The notes: a model not told the origin generated them from the sequence alone. A stretch of 22,703 nt of DNA from DATKKK01 sp964354625 (GCA_964354625.1 CAYHAK010000026.1:1-22703), one strand, 5' to 3'; counted from the first letter of the stretch, positions 7,980 to 15,333 are shown. Numbers and translations: made by a program.

Positions 7980-8261
7980 CAACTCGAATTTGCAAAAGGT
8001 TCGCAGCTATTCGGCGAAACATTGAAACCAGACCAATTGAAGAAAGCGATGAATCTCGACACTGAGCCAACTGAGATACAAGACCTATCGAGTGTTTCGG
8101 TAATCAGTATGCCTTATTGGGTTGCAAAACTGGAGACGCCAAACACAACAAGATATGTAGTCTATGACCGAAGCGGTGAAGAAGACAAATTCCTCAGTTC
8201 ACAGATGAATACGAACAGCCGTTTTGTTATAAACTTGGAAGAAAGAGTGCAAGAGATCTAG
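7980..8261 (+). pseudogene. C-terminal remnant of an unrecognised protein
   Basis: About 93 residues starting abruptly after the CG tract with QLEFAKGSQLFGETLKPDQ and ending at a TAG at 8259. The composition (VISMPYWVAKLETPNT, YVVYDRSGEEDKFLS, FVINLEERVQEI) is that of a folded soluble protein, not a shadow frame, and there is no start codon with a ribosome-binding site at its beginning; the ATG at 8050 (MNLDTEPTEIQ) could allow a shorter product. I do not recognise the family. It is adjacent to, and in a different frame from, the zinc-ribbon ORF that follows, and may originally have been joined to it. Confidence 0.5.
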
Positions 8262-8274
8262 GGGGGAAGAAGGG

Positions 8275-8388
8275 GTACCCGAATGCCCGAAATGTGGCAG
8301 CTCTAATGTTATTGAGTTTAGCTCTGCACATTTTTCCTTTGGATCAAAGAAATACAAGTGTGAAACATGTGGAGCAGTCTTCAGGTGA
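8275..8388 (+). CDS. Zinc-ribbon mini-protein or C-terminal zinc ribbon without a clear start
   Basis: The frame gives PECPKCGSSNVIEF, then KKYKCETCGAVFR and a TGA at 8386: two CxxC pairs 24 residues apart, a textbook zinc ribbon. The frame is open back to 8233 but contains no ATG, GTG or TTG, so as it stands it may not be translated by itself. The simplest reading is that it was the C-terminal domain of the preceding remnant, separated by a frameshift near the run of six G at 8261-8266. It ends 9 bases before the next small zinc protein. Confidence 0.45.
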   Translation, partial: VPECPKCGSSNVIEFSSAHFSFGSKKYKCETCGAVFR

Positions 8389-8397
8389 GGTGAGACA

Positions 8398-8574
8398 ATG
8401 ACGAAATGCACAATTTGCGGCAAATCTGATTCAGACACTATAGCCGCATGGGGTTGGGCATGGTGTGAAAAGTGCCACGCAAGATATTGTGGTGACTGCA
8501 AAAACAGGCTTCAAGTCTCCTATGGAGGTTTTGGAAGTCGTAAATGCGTCAGGTGCGGTGGAAATGTTAACTAG
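8398..8574 (+). CDS. Small eight-cysteine zinc-binding protein
   Basis: 58 residues, from the ATG at 8398 with GAGGTGAG a few bases upstream. Cysteines at 4, 7, 23, 26, 31, 34, 50 and 53, plus H27, form four CxxC pairs (CTIC, CEKC, CGDC, CVRC), enough to bind two zinc ions. Between them are short aromatic and glycine-rich stretches (AAWGWAW, VSYGGFGSRK). Such proteins often act as nucleic-acid-binding or protein-docking modules; nothing here decides which. It is preceded by another zinc-ribbon ORF and followed by a T-run (TTTTTTATTTATTT near 8657). Confidence 0.65.
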   Translation: MTKCTICGKSDSDTIAAWGWAWCEKCHARYCGDCKNRLQVSYGGFGSRKCVRCGGNVN

Positions 8575-8740
8575 AGTAATGTCCGCAGACCACTGATGCG
8601 AATCCCATAATAAAAACATGAGTCGCTGTTGAAAGAAACGCATTCAAGTATGCTAGACTTTTTTATTTATTTGGAGTAACAGCCTTAATGTCAATACGCT
8701 AAGAACGATAGCTGGGAAGTTTAGTTAACCTGTGGGTTAA

Positions 8741-8774
8741 GGTAAGTTTTATCCAACCAACCAACCAACCAATT
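8741..8774 (+). repeat. CCAA-tailed composite repeat, copy 1 (core orientation A)
   Basis: Core GGTAAGTTTTATCC followed by four CCAA units. It lies 57 bases downstream of the methyltransferase gene's stop and pairs, in direct orientation, with the copy at 9682. Confidence 0.8.
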
Positions 8775-8830
8775 TGCGACCTGCGGAAAGGTTGTAGCTA
8801 AACCAAGACTATTCAGTGTTACCTTGAGCG

Positions 8831-9619
8831 TCATTTTCTTCCAATAAAGAACAAGTTAGAAGCGTTAGCAACACCATACTCTCTCATCCTTTCTTTCAGT
8901 TTTTCGCCTTCCTTTCTCAAGCGTTCTAGTACCTGCAAATCCTCCTGCTCGTCTAGACGACGAAGATTATCATCAATCTCTTTAGCGAATTGGTCGATAG
9001 TGACCTCTCCTTTTCTCTCGCAGTCAAACTTCTTATCACAAATTAGGCATCTAACAGCGTAAGTAGACTCGTAATTCTGGAGCTTTCTCAACTGCAGGCT
9101 GTTCATGATGTCCTTGATTTTCTGCTTGGGAAAGGTTTTGTGATGAACAATACCTAACAGGGAGTCGATTTCAGAATCCCAATGATGTCGAAGGATCTCC
9201 GTTTTTTGTGCTTCGCTCTGTTCTCCAGCACTAAACTCTTCCTGAACAAGAAAATATCCATCAGGCTTCAGCACCCGTTTCATCTCAGCGAGAACTCTGT
9301 CGATATTTCTAAAATGATGTAATGAATAACCTGTGCAGACTGTGTCAAAGGAATTGTCTTCAAACTTCAAATGCTCAGCATCCATCTCGAGAAATTCCAC
9401 AGGCTTTCCTTCAAACCGCTTCTTTGCAGATTCCACGTCCTTCCTCGAGATTTCAATCCCGACAAAACAGCTATAGTTCTCCAGCATTTTCATAAGGGTA
9501 TTGATGAAGTCACCAGAGCCTGTGGCTACATCTAATATCCTTCCACCAGAAATTCCTCCAAGTCTCTTTCCTATTTCGATGGCACCAGATGTTCTCAACC
9601 TCTCTGGCAGATTCTTCAT
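8831..9619 (-). CDS. Class I SAM-dependent methyltransferase
   Basis: 262 residues. Motif I is ILDVATGSGDF (about 28-38), followed by the acidic strand end VGIEISRKDV that binds the SAM ribose, MDAEHLKF, and DTVCTGYSLHHF (motif IV), then RVLKPDGYFLVQEEF: the order and spacing of the Methyltransf_11/25 group. The C-terminal third has a CxxC pair (CLICDKKFDCER) and a charged, helical tail (EQEDLQVLERLRKEGEKLKERMRE) ending FFIGRK. The substrate is not evident. The gene stands alone and is bracketed by two directly repeated CCAA-tailed elements (8741-8774, 9682-9725), which suggests it moved as a single-gene cassette. Start ATG at 9619; no operon partner. Confidence 0.9.
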   Translation of the reverse strand: MKNLPERLRTSGAIEIGKRLGGISGGRILDVATGSGDFINTLMKMLENYSCFVGIEISRKDVESAKKRFEGKPVEFLEMDAEHLKFEDNSFDTVCTGYSLHHFRNIDRVLAEMKRVLKPDGYFLVQEEFSAGEQSEAQKTEILRHHWDSEIDSLLGIVHHKTFPKQKIKDIMNSLQLRKLQNYESTYAVRCLICDKKFDCERKGEVTIDQFAKEIDDNLRRLDEQEDLQVLERLRKEGEKLKERMREYGVANASNLFFIGRK

Positions 9620-9681
9620 AGTACAACCTCATTTGCAGATATTTGTTAGTCAAAGAAGTGCCTTGCCTGATTTGAGTTTTT

Positions 9682-9725
9682 GGGGTAAAGTTTTATCCAA
9701 CCCAAACCAACCAACCCAACCCAAA
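9682..9725 (+). repeat. CCAA-tailed composite repeat, copy 2 (core orientation A)
   Basis: Core GGGGTAAAGTTTTATCC followed by a mixed CCAA/CCCAA tail ending CCAAA. It is about 62 bases upstream of the methyltransferase start and in the same orientation as copy 1, so the two are direct repeats around that gene. Confidence 0.85.
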
Positions 9726-9808
9726 GCCGCTATTCAGGGAAAAACAGGGTTCCAGGGCAGTTTCTAGCTCCTTCTCACTCTCCACGGGATAATATACCCT
9801 TTAAGGCC

Positions 9809-9818
9809 CGCGCGCGCG
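9809..9818. repeat. CG-alternating tract (10 bases)
   Basis: It lies 13 bases beyond the stop codon of the minus-strand gene ending at 9832. Confidence 0.9.
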
Positions 9819-9831
9819 ACTAACTATCTGC

Positions 9832-10317
9832 CTACACCTTTGATTGCTGAAGTTTCTGTTCTCTTTTCTTCATTTCGTTGTAGAGGTATTCAAAATACTC
9901 AAATACTCTCGGGTTGTGAAATTGTTCCTTGTTTCCTTCTATAAGAGGCTTCATTCTTTCATACACATACTCCAAGGGTATAGCGAATAGGGCATCTACT
10001 AGATCGATGTGTATCAGTTTCTTCTGTAGAAGCACTCCTATTCCTTCAAAGAATGTAGCACATTGGACATAGTCTCCCGAACCATATTTCTTCACGTATT
10101 CATCGAAGTTTCTGAATTCACTGGACTCTATTCTTGCCCAAGCATCCTGAAACTCCTTGCTGCCGAAAGTTGAGTACAGTCTCATTACGAGGTCTGTTTG
10201 TCTGAGCTTGGTCTGATGCCTAATCTGGAAAACATAGTAGACAGCTGCCAAAGTAACGCTTGCAGAAGCAATAGCAATAGAGACTGTCTGTAAGTCAACC
10301 TCAACCATTCTTGACAC
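9832..10317 (-). CDS. Membrane-anchored protein of unknown function (DUF4760-like)
   Basis: 161 residues. One N-terminal membrane helix (about 12-31, VSIAIASASVTLAAVYYVFQI) is followed by a soluble, helical, mixed-charge domain: RLYSTFGSKEFQDAWARIES, YVQCATFFEGIGVLLQKKLI, IDLVDALFAIPLEYVYERMKP and YFEYLYNEMKKREQKLQ. The helical pattern with a central FEGIGVLLQ resembles DUF4760-type proteins, often found near mobile or defence genes; this is from memory and tentative. The start is set by an ATG with no strong ribosome-binding site (SRMVEVDL), and M4 is an alternative. No catalytic motif. It diverges from the GNAT gene across 117 bases. Confidence 0.6.
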   Translation of the reverse strand: MSRMVEVDLQTVSIAIASASVTLAAVYYVFQIRHQTKLRQTDLVMRLYSTFGSKEFQDAWARIESSEFRNFDEYVKKYGSGDYVQCATFFEGIGVLLQKKLIHIDLVDALFAIPLEYVYERMKPLIEGNKEQFHNPRVFEYFEYLYNEMKKREQKLQQSKV

Positions 10318-10434
10318 TCAGTTCTATTGTGTCTTAGGTCGGTATTAAGGCTGAATCATGTGAGACCTGTCAGAACAGACAATAGCATAAGTCATAAGAA
10401 CAGAAACAGAAGACACAGAGTCTGGTGAATTGGA

Positions 10435-10977
10435 TTGCTTGAAGGCAAGAATGTGAATCTGAGAATCATGGAGAAAGAGGACTTGCCACTATTTTCAGAG
10501 TGGTTCAACAGTCCTGAATTCAACGGTGAGCTATTCGCTCCTGTGCAGAGGTCCAGAGCAGAAATGGAGAAGTCATATTCTGAGCCCAGTCCTTTTGAAG
10601 GAAAACGATTTGTCATTGAGAAGAAAGACGGTACCAAAATCGGTTGGATAGCACACTTCAACATGCTGCATCCCATGGGCAAGTTCTTAGAAATAGGCTA
10701 TGCTCTGGCTCCAGGTGAGAGGGGTAAAGGCTACTGCACCGAGGCAGCCAAGATTATGGTGGACTACTTGTTTCTTGCGAAAGACATTCCCTGCATTCAG
10801 GCAACAGCTGATGTGAGAAACACAGCTTCACAGAAGGTTCTGGAAAATGCAGGTTTCCAAAAGGAAGGAACAATCCGTAAACGGTTCTCAATCAGAGGAG
10901 AATGGAGAGATGCCTACATCTACAGCATCATCAGAGAAGAATGGAAAGAACCAAAAATGCTAACAAAAACTGTCTGA
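10435..10977 (+). CDS. GNAT N-acetyltransferase, RimJ/RimL-like
   Basis: 180 residues from a TTG at 10435; an in-frame TGA at 10426 limits upstream extension and GGTGA (10424-10428) serves as ribosome-binding site. The fold is complete: VNLRIMEKEDLPLFSEWFNS at the N-terminus, FVIEKKDGTKIGWI, then EIGYALAPGERGKGYCTEAA, where GERGKGY is the acetyl-CoA pyrophosphate loop (R/Q-x-x-G-x-G/A), and ATADVRNTASQKVLENAGFQKEG, the conserved N-x-x-S-x-x-x-x-E-x-x-G-F motif. It transfers acetyl from acetyl-CoA to an amine, such as a protein N-terminus or small molecule; the substrate cannot be told. A CG tract starts 7 bases after the stop. Confidence 0.9.
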   Translation: MLEGKNVNLRIMEKEDLPLFSEWFNSPEFNGELFAPVQRSRAEMEKSYSEPSPFEGKRFVIEKKDGTKIGWIAHFNMLHPMGKFLEIGYALAPGERGKGYCTEAAKIMVDYLFLAKDIPCIQATADVRNTASQKVLENAGFQKEGTIRKRFSIRGEWRDAYIYSIIREEWKEPKMLTKTV

Positions 10978-10983
10978 GATTCT

Positions 10984-10992
10984 CGCGCGCGC
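10984..10992. repeat. CG-alternating tract (9 bases)
   Basis: It starts 7 bases after the GNAT stop codon and precedes the promoter of the next gene. Confidence 0.9.
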
Positions 10993-11010
10993 TGCTGCAT
11001 TTTTCTTAGG

Positions 11011-11020
11011 CTTTTATAGG
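11011..11020 (+). promoter_or_regulatory. TATA box for the SCP2-like/cupin gene
   Basis: CTTTTATAGG lies about 40-48 bases before the GTG start, placing transcription initiation near 11043 and a leader of about 15 bases. Confidence 0.5.
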
Positions 11021-11058
11021 CGCGAAATCATACAAAAAACAGACTCTCGGTGATATAG

Positions 11059-11745
11059 GTGTGTGAATGCTCCAAGGCTTTGACCCAACTACTCGAAGAC
11101 GCTAAATTATACAGTGACCAGCTCAAACCACCCCAAGGTGAAATAAGGATCTGCGTCGAGCTTTCGGACACGAAAGAAGCTGCAACGCTTGTCTTGGGAA
11201 GTAACCCGCAAGTTCTCGAAAATGCCCAGAACCCAGACTGCAAAATCCTAATGGAAAAACGAGTGCTTTTGGATCTTCTAGAAAGGAAGGCTGACGCTTT
11301 CGCACTTGCTGGCAAAGGAAGAACAGGTGAAAAAAGGCCAATAGACTTTGAAATCTACAACAAAGAGCAAGAGAAAGAGATCTGGGAGGTCATAAGAGCT
11401 GTTTTGACTTACTTCTTTACGCCTGGGAAAATTAAAGTCAAGAGCTTGAAGCCCGAGCTAGCAGGTCTGGCTCATGGTGCTCATCCGATTCCTCTAGCCT
11501 ATTGGAATGGAATGAGATCTAGTTGGATACTAGTGAAGAAAGGCGAAATCCTGAACAAGGAAGGAGAAAGGGATCCATGGCCGCAACTGTTCATGATTCT
11601 GCAAGGCAAAGGAAAATGCGTAGTAGGAGGTATGGAATTAGGGATTGAACCAAGCCTAGTTGTCTACGTGCCTAAAAATACTGTCCACAAACTGATGGCA
11701 GAAGAAGACACGACATTGATCTGGCTGGCATGGCAAGCGCATTAG
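11059..11745 (+). CDS. Two-domain protein: SCP2-like N-terminus and cupin C-terminus
   Basis: 228 residues, GTG start. The first half (about 1-115) has alternating helices and short strands, including ILMEKRVLLDLLERKADAFALAGKGR, which resembles the sterol-carrier/SCP2-like lipid-binding fold. The second half is a cupin: GAHPIPLAYWNGMRSSWILV, LFMILQGKGKCVVGG, then EPSLVVYVPKNTVHKLMAE with the expected histidine after VPKNTV. Only one clear metal-ligand histidine is visible, so a metal-free sensor or binding role is as likely as an enzyme. Single gene; its own TATA box is upstream, and no neighbouring pathway gene suggests a ligand. The cupin call is firmer than the SCP2 call. Confidence 0.7.
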   Translation: MCECSKALTQLLEDAKLYSDQLKPPQGEIRICVELSDTKEAATLVLGSNPQVLENAQNPDCKILMEKRVLLDLLERKADAFALAGKGRTGEKRPIDFEIYNKEQEKEIWEVIRAVLTYFFTPGKIKVKSLKPELAGLAHGAHPIPLAYWNGMRSSWILVKKGEILNKEGERDPWPQLFMILQGKGKCVVGGMELGIEPSLVVYVPKNTVHKLMAEEDTTLIWLAWQAH

Positions 11746-11930
11746 TGCGTATTGGCCTCATTGAAGTGGTTCCAAGTAGAGAAGACTCTTCGCCTGAAAC
11801 TCAAGGTCAAATCGGGAAAACTGCAGCTAAGAGAAAGATGGAAAGAGCGCGCGAATAAATCTCTACTGTGTGTGCATGTAGGTGTTGTATTGCGCGGGCT
11901 AGCGCGCTTCTAGAAAATCGTGCATCAGAT

Positions 11931-11939
11931 TTATAACAT
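11931..11939 (+). promoter_or_regulatory. TATA box for the antitoxin-like gene
   Basis: ATTTATAAC about 40 bases before the ATG at 11976. The preceding 160 bases carry two short CG blocks (11847-11853 and 11902-11907). Confidence 0.5.
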
Positions 11940-11975
11940 AGATCTTCCCCTCGCATAGCCTCGGGTGCAAACGCA

Positions 11976-12194
11976 ATGAGCAACAAACGCAATCTTGTTC
12001 TCTACATTGATAGGGAATTGGTTGAAAAGACTCGTAGTCTTGGCTTCAACTTGTCAAAGACCTTCGAAAACACTTTAAAACACCTAGTCAACACCTATTC
12101 AAGCGTCAATTCGCTGAACAACAACAATATGCAGGGTTGTTGGTGGGCCGGACCGGACTCATACCCAAACGGGGTCAAGTCCAACAGCTCTTAG
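11976..12194 (+). CDS. CcdA/ribbon-helix-helix-like antitoxin-type protein
   Basis: 72 residues. NLVLYIDRELVEKTRSLGFNLSKTFENTLKHLV is the hallmark of a small archaeal family annotated as post-segregation antitoxin CcdA or ribbon-helix-helix DNA-binding proteins: a beta strand (LVLYID) that would enter the DNA major groove, then two helices. The tail (NNNMQGCWWAGPDSYPNG) is encoded by a hairpin-forming repeat and is probably not folded. In other archaea these genes often sit beside integrases and tRNA attachment sites. Here no toxin gene and no integrase follows; instead there are two related hairpins and a truncated SIR2-like gene. A DNA-binding regulatory role is more likely than a true toxin-antitoxin pair. 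Confidence 0.75.
   Translation: MSNKRNLVLYIDRELVEKTRSLGFNLSKTFENTLKHLVNTYSSVNSLNNNNMQGCWWAGPDSYPNGVKSNSS
12155..12182 (+). repeat. Hairpin repeat, copy 1
   Basis: GGAC pairs with GTCC around an internal loop and an inner CCC/GGG stem with an AAAC loop. It shares CATACCCAAA and the following GGGGT with copy 2, and overlaps the end of the antitoxin-like ORF. Confidence 0.5.
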
Positions 12195-12226
12195 CTCATA
12201 CCTTGCATGCGCGTGGGGCTGCCCGT

Positions 12227-12250
12227 CCCCATACCCAAAAGGGTTCGGGG
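12227..12250 (+). repeat. Hairpin repeat, copy 2
   Basis: CCCC pairs with GGGG, with an inner CCC-AAAA-GGG stem-loop. It shares CATACCCAAA with copy 1 and lies 72 bases later. The two could be remnants of a tRNA-derived or attachment-site sequence. Confidence 0.5.
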
Positions 12251-12274
12251 CCTGAGCGCCCTGAGCATATCGGT

Positions 12275-13039
12275 TCAGCTAGGCTCCTCAGAAGGGTTAA
12301 ACAATCGACTTATTTCTTCTTGCTTTTCCCTCAATCGTACTTGATATCGCTCTCGATCATCAACCTTGAGAGCAATTTCCAGTTTCATGAAAACCGCTTC
12401 GTCCCCAAATTTGCCTTTAGTTGGAATGATTCTATTGCGAAACTTCTGGACAAGGTTGCCTAGATTGCTAATCGCACTTTCAGGGTCGGTATTCAGAATT
12501 ATCAAATTTGAGTTTCTGTTTTTATCAAGATTCTCGATGATGGCAGTGTTTATCGGATAGTCCCGAAATGAGTATCCTATTGCGATCAGTTTCGTCCACG
12601 CCTGTGCCTTAAACATGCTGTAGAAATTATGATATGGATATTTGAGCATGGATTTCTCTTGAGTCGGATATATCATCATGTTTTCTTGTATTATCGTTTT
12701 AGTCGAGAGCTTCTCAGGTGCTTCCAACGTTTTGAAAATTGAATCTTCATACTTGTACTGGTACAGCGACCCGTGCAGTTTGAGGAGCCACGTATCGTGC
12801 GCTCTCTCAGAAGAAATTGAGAAATCCAAAAGGCTCTTGGCAGGGTCTGCTGTTTGTCTAAATCCGTCAGCGCACTTTTGATTCTTAGCTCGATGATAGA
12901 TCTCCAAAACATGATCATAGTTGGTTGTTGCCACAGTTTTGCCAACGTCTACTTGTGTCTCAACAGCATTGCCAACGCTGACAAGAGACCCAAGTTGTGA
13001 CTCTCTATTCGGCACGTATCTTGTGTCAGTAAATCGTGA
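12275..13039 (-). pseudogene. SIR2-like domain protein, truncated at its 5' end by a CG tract
   Basis: About 254 residues remain. VATTNYDHVLEIY, then TWLLKLHGSLYQY and LIAIGYSFRDYPINTAIIENL are the central and C-terminal landmarks of the SIR2_2 (SIR2-like) family: T-x-N-Y-D, K-L-H-G-S and G-Y-S-F-x-D. The N-terminal NAD-binding G-A-G-x-S block that should come about 20-40 residues earlier is missing; homologous reading begins at a CG tract (13040-13049), whose bases fortuitously supply an ATG and MRAR. SIR2-like proteins in defence systems degrade NAD+ on phage infection. Without the NAD-binding N-terminus this copy is unlikely to be active. Stop TGA at 12275-12277. Confidence 0.75.
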
Positions 13040-13049
13040 GCGCGCGCGC
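13040..13049. repeat. CG-alternating tract (10 bases) at the broken edge of the SIR2-like gene
   Basis: It marks the point where the SIR2-like reading starts. No continuation of that gene is readable on the other side. Confidence 0.92.
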
Positions 13050-13229
13050 ATACCTAGTAGACAACTTGAGCCACGTCTTCATACAAGCAAAGCTTTCTAC
13101 GCTATTAATGAGGATGCTAAGTATTCCAAAATGAATAGCCGTCCAAGTTTTCGAACACTGCGTTCTGAAGCATAGAACTAATTCTTAGCAAGTACTCTGT
13201 TATGTTGAGAATTGTTGGATGAATAAACA

Positions 13230-13592
13230 ATGGTTTGGAGAACAAGCCTACAACAATATTTCAGATCGCATCCAATCGAACTACTCCTGATTTTGATTGG
13301 AGCAACATATACCATTGTGGCCCTCTACTCTGACGTCATCTCCTTGTATGATAAACCTCCTTTGATAGTTCATAGGATTCTGTTTGAGCATAGAAAACCT
13401 GAAGGCATGTCAATACTGCCTCCTGAAAACTACTACCGCAATCCACCAGGAGGAATTCCCTATGTAGCATTGAGTCTAGCTGACTTGTTTAGCCTGTATT
13501 TTCCAATAATCTATTTTGGATTCGTAGCCATAGAAGGATTCACATACTACAGATGGGAGAAGAAACAAATGGCACAGAATACAGTCTTCTAA
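13230..13592 (+). CDS. Small two-helix membrane protein, unknown function
   Basis: 120 residues from the ATG at 13230. Hydrophobic helices at about 16-36 (IELLLILIGATYTIVALY) and 84-105 (DLFSLYFPIIYFGFVAIEGF) flank a proline- and tyrosine-rich loop (LPPENYYRNPPGGIPYV) that would face outward or inward depending on topology. The N-terminus and the C-terminus (YYRWEKKQMAQ) are basic. I do not recognise a family. The gene is single, and a CG tract begins 10 bases after its stop. Confidence 0.55.
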   Translation: MVWRTSLQQYFRSHPIELLLILIGATYTIVALYSDVISLYDKPPLIVHRILFEHRKPEGMSILPPENYYRNPPGGIPYVALSLADLFSLYFPIIYFGFVAIEGFTYYRWEKKQMAQNTVF

Positions 13593-13601
13593 AAGAAACT
13601 A

Positions 13602-13609
13602 GCGCGCGC
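13602..13609. repeat. CG-alternating tract (8 bases)
   Basis: Context CTAGCGCGCGCTA, palindromic, 10 bases after the stop of the small membrane protein gene. A 6-base tract within the palindrome ACAGCGCGCTGT follows at 13774-13779. Confidence 0.9.
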
Positions 13610-13824
13610 TATACTATTGGGAAGGCCAATAATAAATATAAAACTCCCATTCGCACATGCAAGTGGAGACGTCTCCCGAAGTCCTTATGAATGGTTGGCT
13701 TTCGAGTTGTCTTGATATACCAGATAAGACAAAGTCAATTGTGAATATAAACCTTGCGAAGAATGTAAGAACAGCGCGCTGTCTCTGAGGAAAATTCGAA
13801 AGAATAGCGCACGCTGGTGCCAAT

Positions 13825-14967
13825 CTATTTCGAAGTTTGTGCTTCCTGGTACCTTAAGGCCCGTTCGACTCTTTTCTTCCCTGATGGATGGTCATAGAAA
13901 CAGAATTCCACTATTGGACTGGGGTAGGCGTATCTTAGATTCTGATCACATAGTTTAGTCATTGCAGAAATGTGGGCATCTGGTCTACCTGCGAGATCCA
14001 GCCCATACTGATCACATCGACCTTCCGCGTGACGGCTCAACGTATTTACCAAAGGAGCAAGAGCTGCATAAAGCAGGCCCAACGTCAAAGCCAGCAGAGG
14101 AAAAGAAGCAGCTGAACCAATGTTGGGTATGCCGAAATAGCCACTGCTGACCCGCAACACTTGGTCTGTTACAAGAAGCATAAGCAGAAAACCGAGTGTG
14201 AAAAGTGCAGCAAGTTTCCAGATGTGCCCATAAACATAATGACCTATTTCGTGTCCCATAACACTCTCGGTTTCATCCTTCGTGAAGCTAGAAAGGAATG
14301 TATCGCTGAGCAATATTCTGCGCGTTCTGCCTATTCCCGTTAAAGCAGCCGAAGCTTTCTTCGTTTTTGCTCCCACCTTCATTTCGAACACGCCGATCAC
14401 TTTTATTCCAGCCTTGTCTGCGAGTTTAGTCAGAGTGTTCAGCAGCTCTTCGTCCTTCAGCCTTGGTAACTTGTAGAAAAGCGGCATTATCAACACTGGG
14501 AAAACATACATGAAAAGCACGATTACCAGGGCCGAAACAAACCAGAAATAAAACCACCAATACGTTTGGTCAAGCCACATGAAATTGTAAACCCCCTCAG
14601 CAATGGAAAAGACAACTAGAATGATCAAAATTGAGATCTTCAAATGCTCCACGAACCATTTGGCAGGGCTTTCATCTGACAATCCAAATCTGCGCTCAAG
14701 CACGTGCCCACTGTAGTATTCAAAGGGAAGCGAAACCAACCAAAAAACGACATACCCAACTAAAGCAAAAATGGCCACAACCAGCCAAGGCTGAGCAGCA
14801 TACGTTTTAATCGAGTCTTCCAGCATGTTGGGCAATCGGAGACCAAGCACCATCAGACCCAACACAAGCAAGACTAGGCCTTTACACATAGAGACCTGCA
14901 ATCCGCTGTGAAGATAGCCCTTGGCTTTCTCCTGAGCTTCCTTATTGAAGCCAAATGCGTCAGACAA
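13825..14967 (-). CDS. M48 family (Ste24/HtpX-like) membrane zinc metallopeptidase
   Basis: 380 residues, TTG start at 14967. Several membrane helices precede the catalytic region (KGLVLLVLGLMVLGL, WLVVAIFALVGYVVFWLVSL, ISILIILVVFSIAE, FVSALVIVLFMYVFPVLIM) and two follow it. The zinc site is VMGHEIGHYVYGH: H239 and H243 bind zinc with catalytic E240. The third ligand is expected at E315 in SRHAEGRCDQYGLDL. The LERRFGLSDESPAKW block is typical of the Ste24 (CAAX prenyl protease) branch. The enzyme cleaves membrane or prenylated proteins; in archaea the substrate is unknown. GGAGGG upstream suits a TTG start at a distance of 10 bases. Confidence 0.92.
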   Translation of the reverse strand: MSDAFGFNKEAQEKAKGYLHSGLQVSMCKGLVLLVLGLMVLGLRLPNMLEDSIKTYAAQPWLVVAIFALVGYVVFWLVSLPFEYYSGHVLERRFGLSDESPAKWFVEHLKISILIILVVFSIAEGVYNFMWLDQTYWWFYFWFVSALVIVLFMYVFPVLIMPLFYKLPRLKDEELLNTLTKLADKAGIKVIGVFEMKVGAKTKKASAALTGIGRTRRILLSDTFLSSFTKDETESVMGHEIGHYVYGHIWKLAALFTLGFLLMLLVTDQVLRVSSGYFGIPNIGSAASFPLLALTLGLLYAALAPLVNTLSRHAEGRCDQYGLDLAGRPDAHISAMTKLCDQNLRYAYPSPIVEFCFYDHPSGKKRVERALRYQEAQTSK

Positions 14968-15000
14968 TCAAGACAGCCCTCCAGGTTAGCAGGTCCGCCA

Positions 15001-15011
15001 CATTATATAAA
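15001..15011 (-). promoter_or_regulatory. TATA box for the M48 protease gene
   Basis: On the minus strand it reads TTTATATAATG, about 36 bases before the TTG start, so transcription would begin close to the start codon. Confidence 0.5.
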
Positions 15012-15122
15012 CCATTATTCTAGTTAATCTTTTTCACCATTTCCTGTCTGTTGACAAATGGCTGAAGATTTTCCAGAATCCGTCAAGTCCGATATTCATC
15101 GAAGCTGAAAGCCTATTCAGTA

Positions 15123-15130
15123 GCGCGCGC
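15123..15130. repeat. CG-alternating tract (8 bases)
   Basis: Preceded by TA (TAGCGCGCGC), in the spacer between the protease and propeller genes. Confidence 0.9.
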
Positions 15131-15333
15131 TTCTGTGCTCGTAAATGCCCATGCTGAAACATCCAACCCGACTTATCCGCTGCATTCAACATTTTGTTAG
15201 GTTCAGCTATAGCTTTTCCGCAACTGTAGGCGTATACTCGATTCCGCTACTACCCTATATGATGATTGATGTATTCTATGTGTCCTGAACCCCGTATACT
15301 CCCCTGCCCCGCCACTGGCCTTTTTTTCCCCGT

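Noticed and set aside
12137..12463. 108-codon plus-strand ORF after the antitoxin-like gene
   Set aside because: It lies over the hairpin repeats and then opposite the SIR2-like remnant; its composition is that of a shadow frame.
11976..13039. Toxin-antitoxin operon (CcdA-like plus SIR2-like)
   Set aside because: The two genes are on opposite strands and the second is truncated; no toxin-like ORF follows the antitoxin-like gene.
13614..13823. 69-codon minus-strand ORF
   Set aside because: No ribosome-binding site, no recognisable domain, and an atypical composition.
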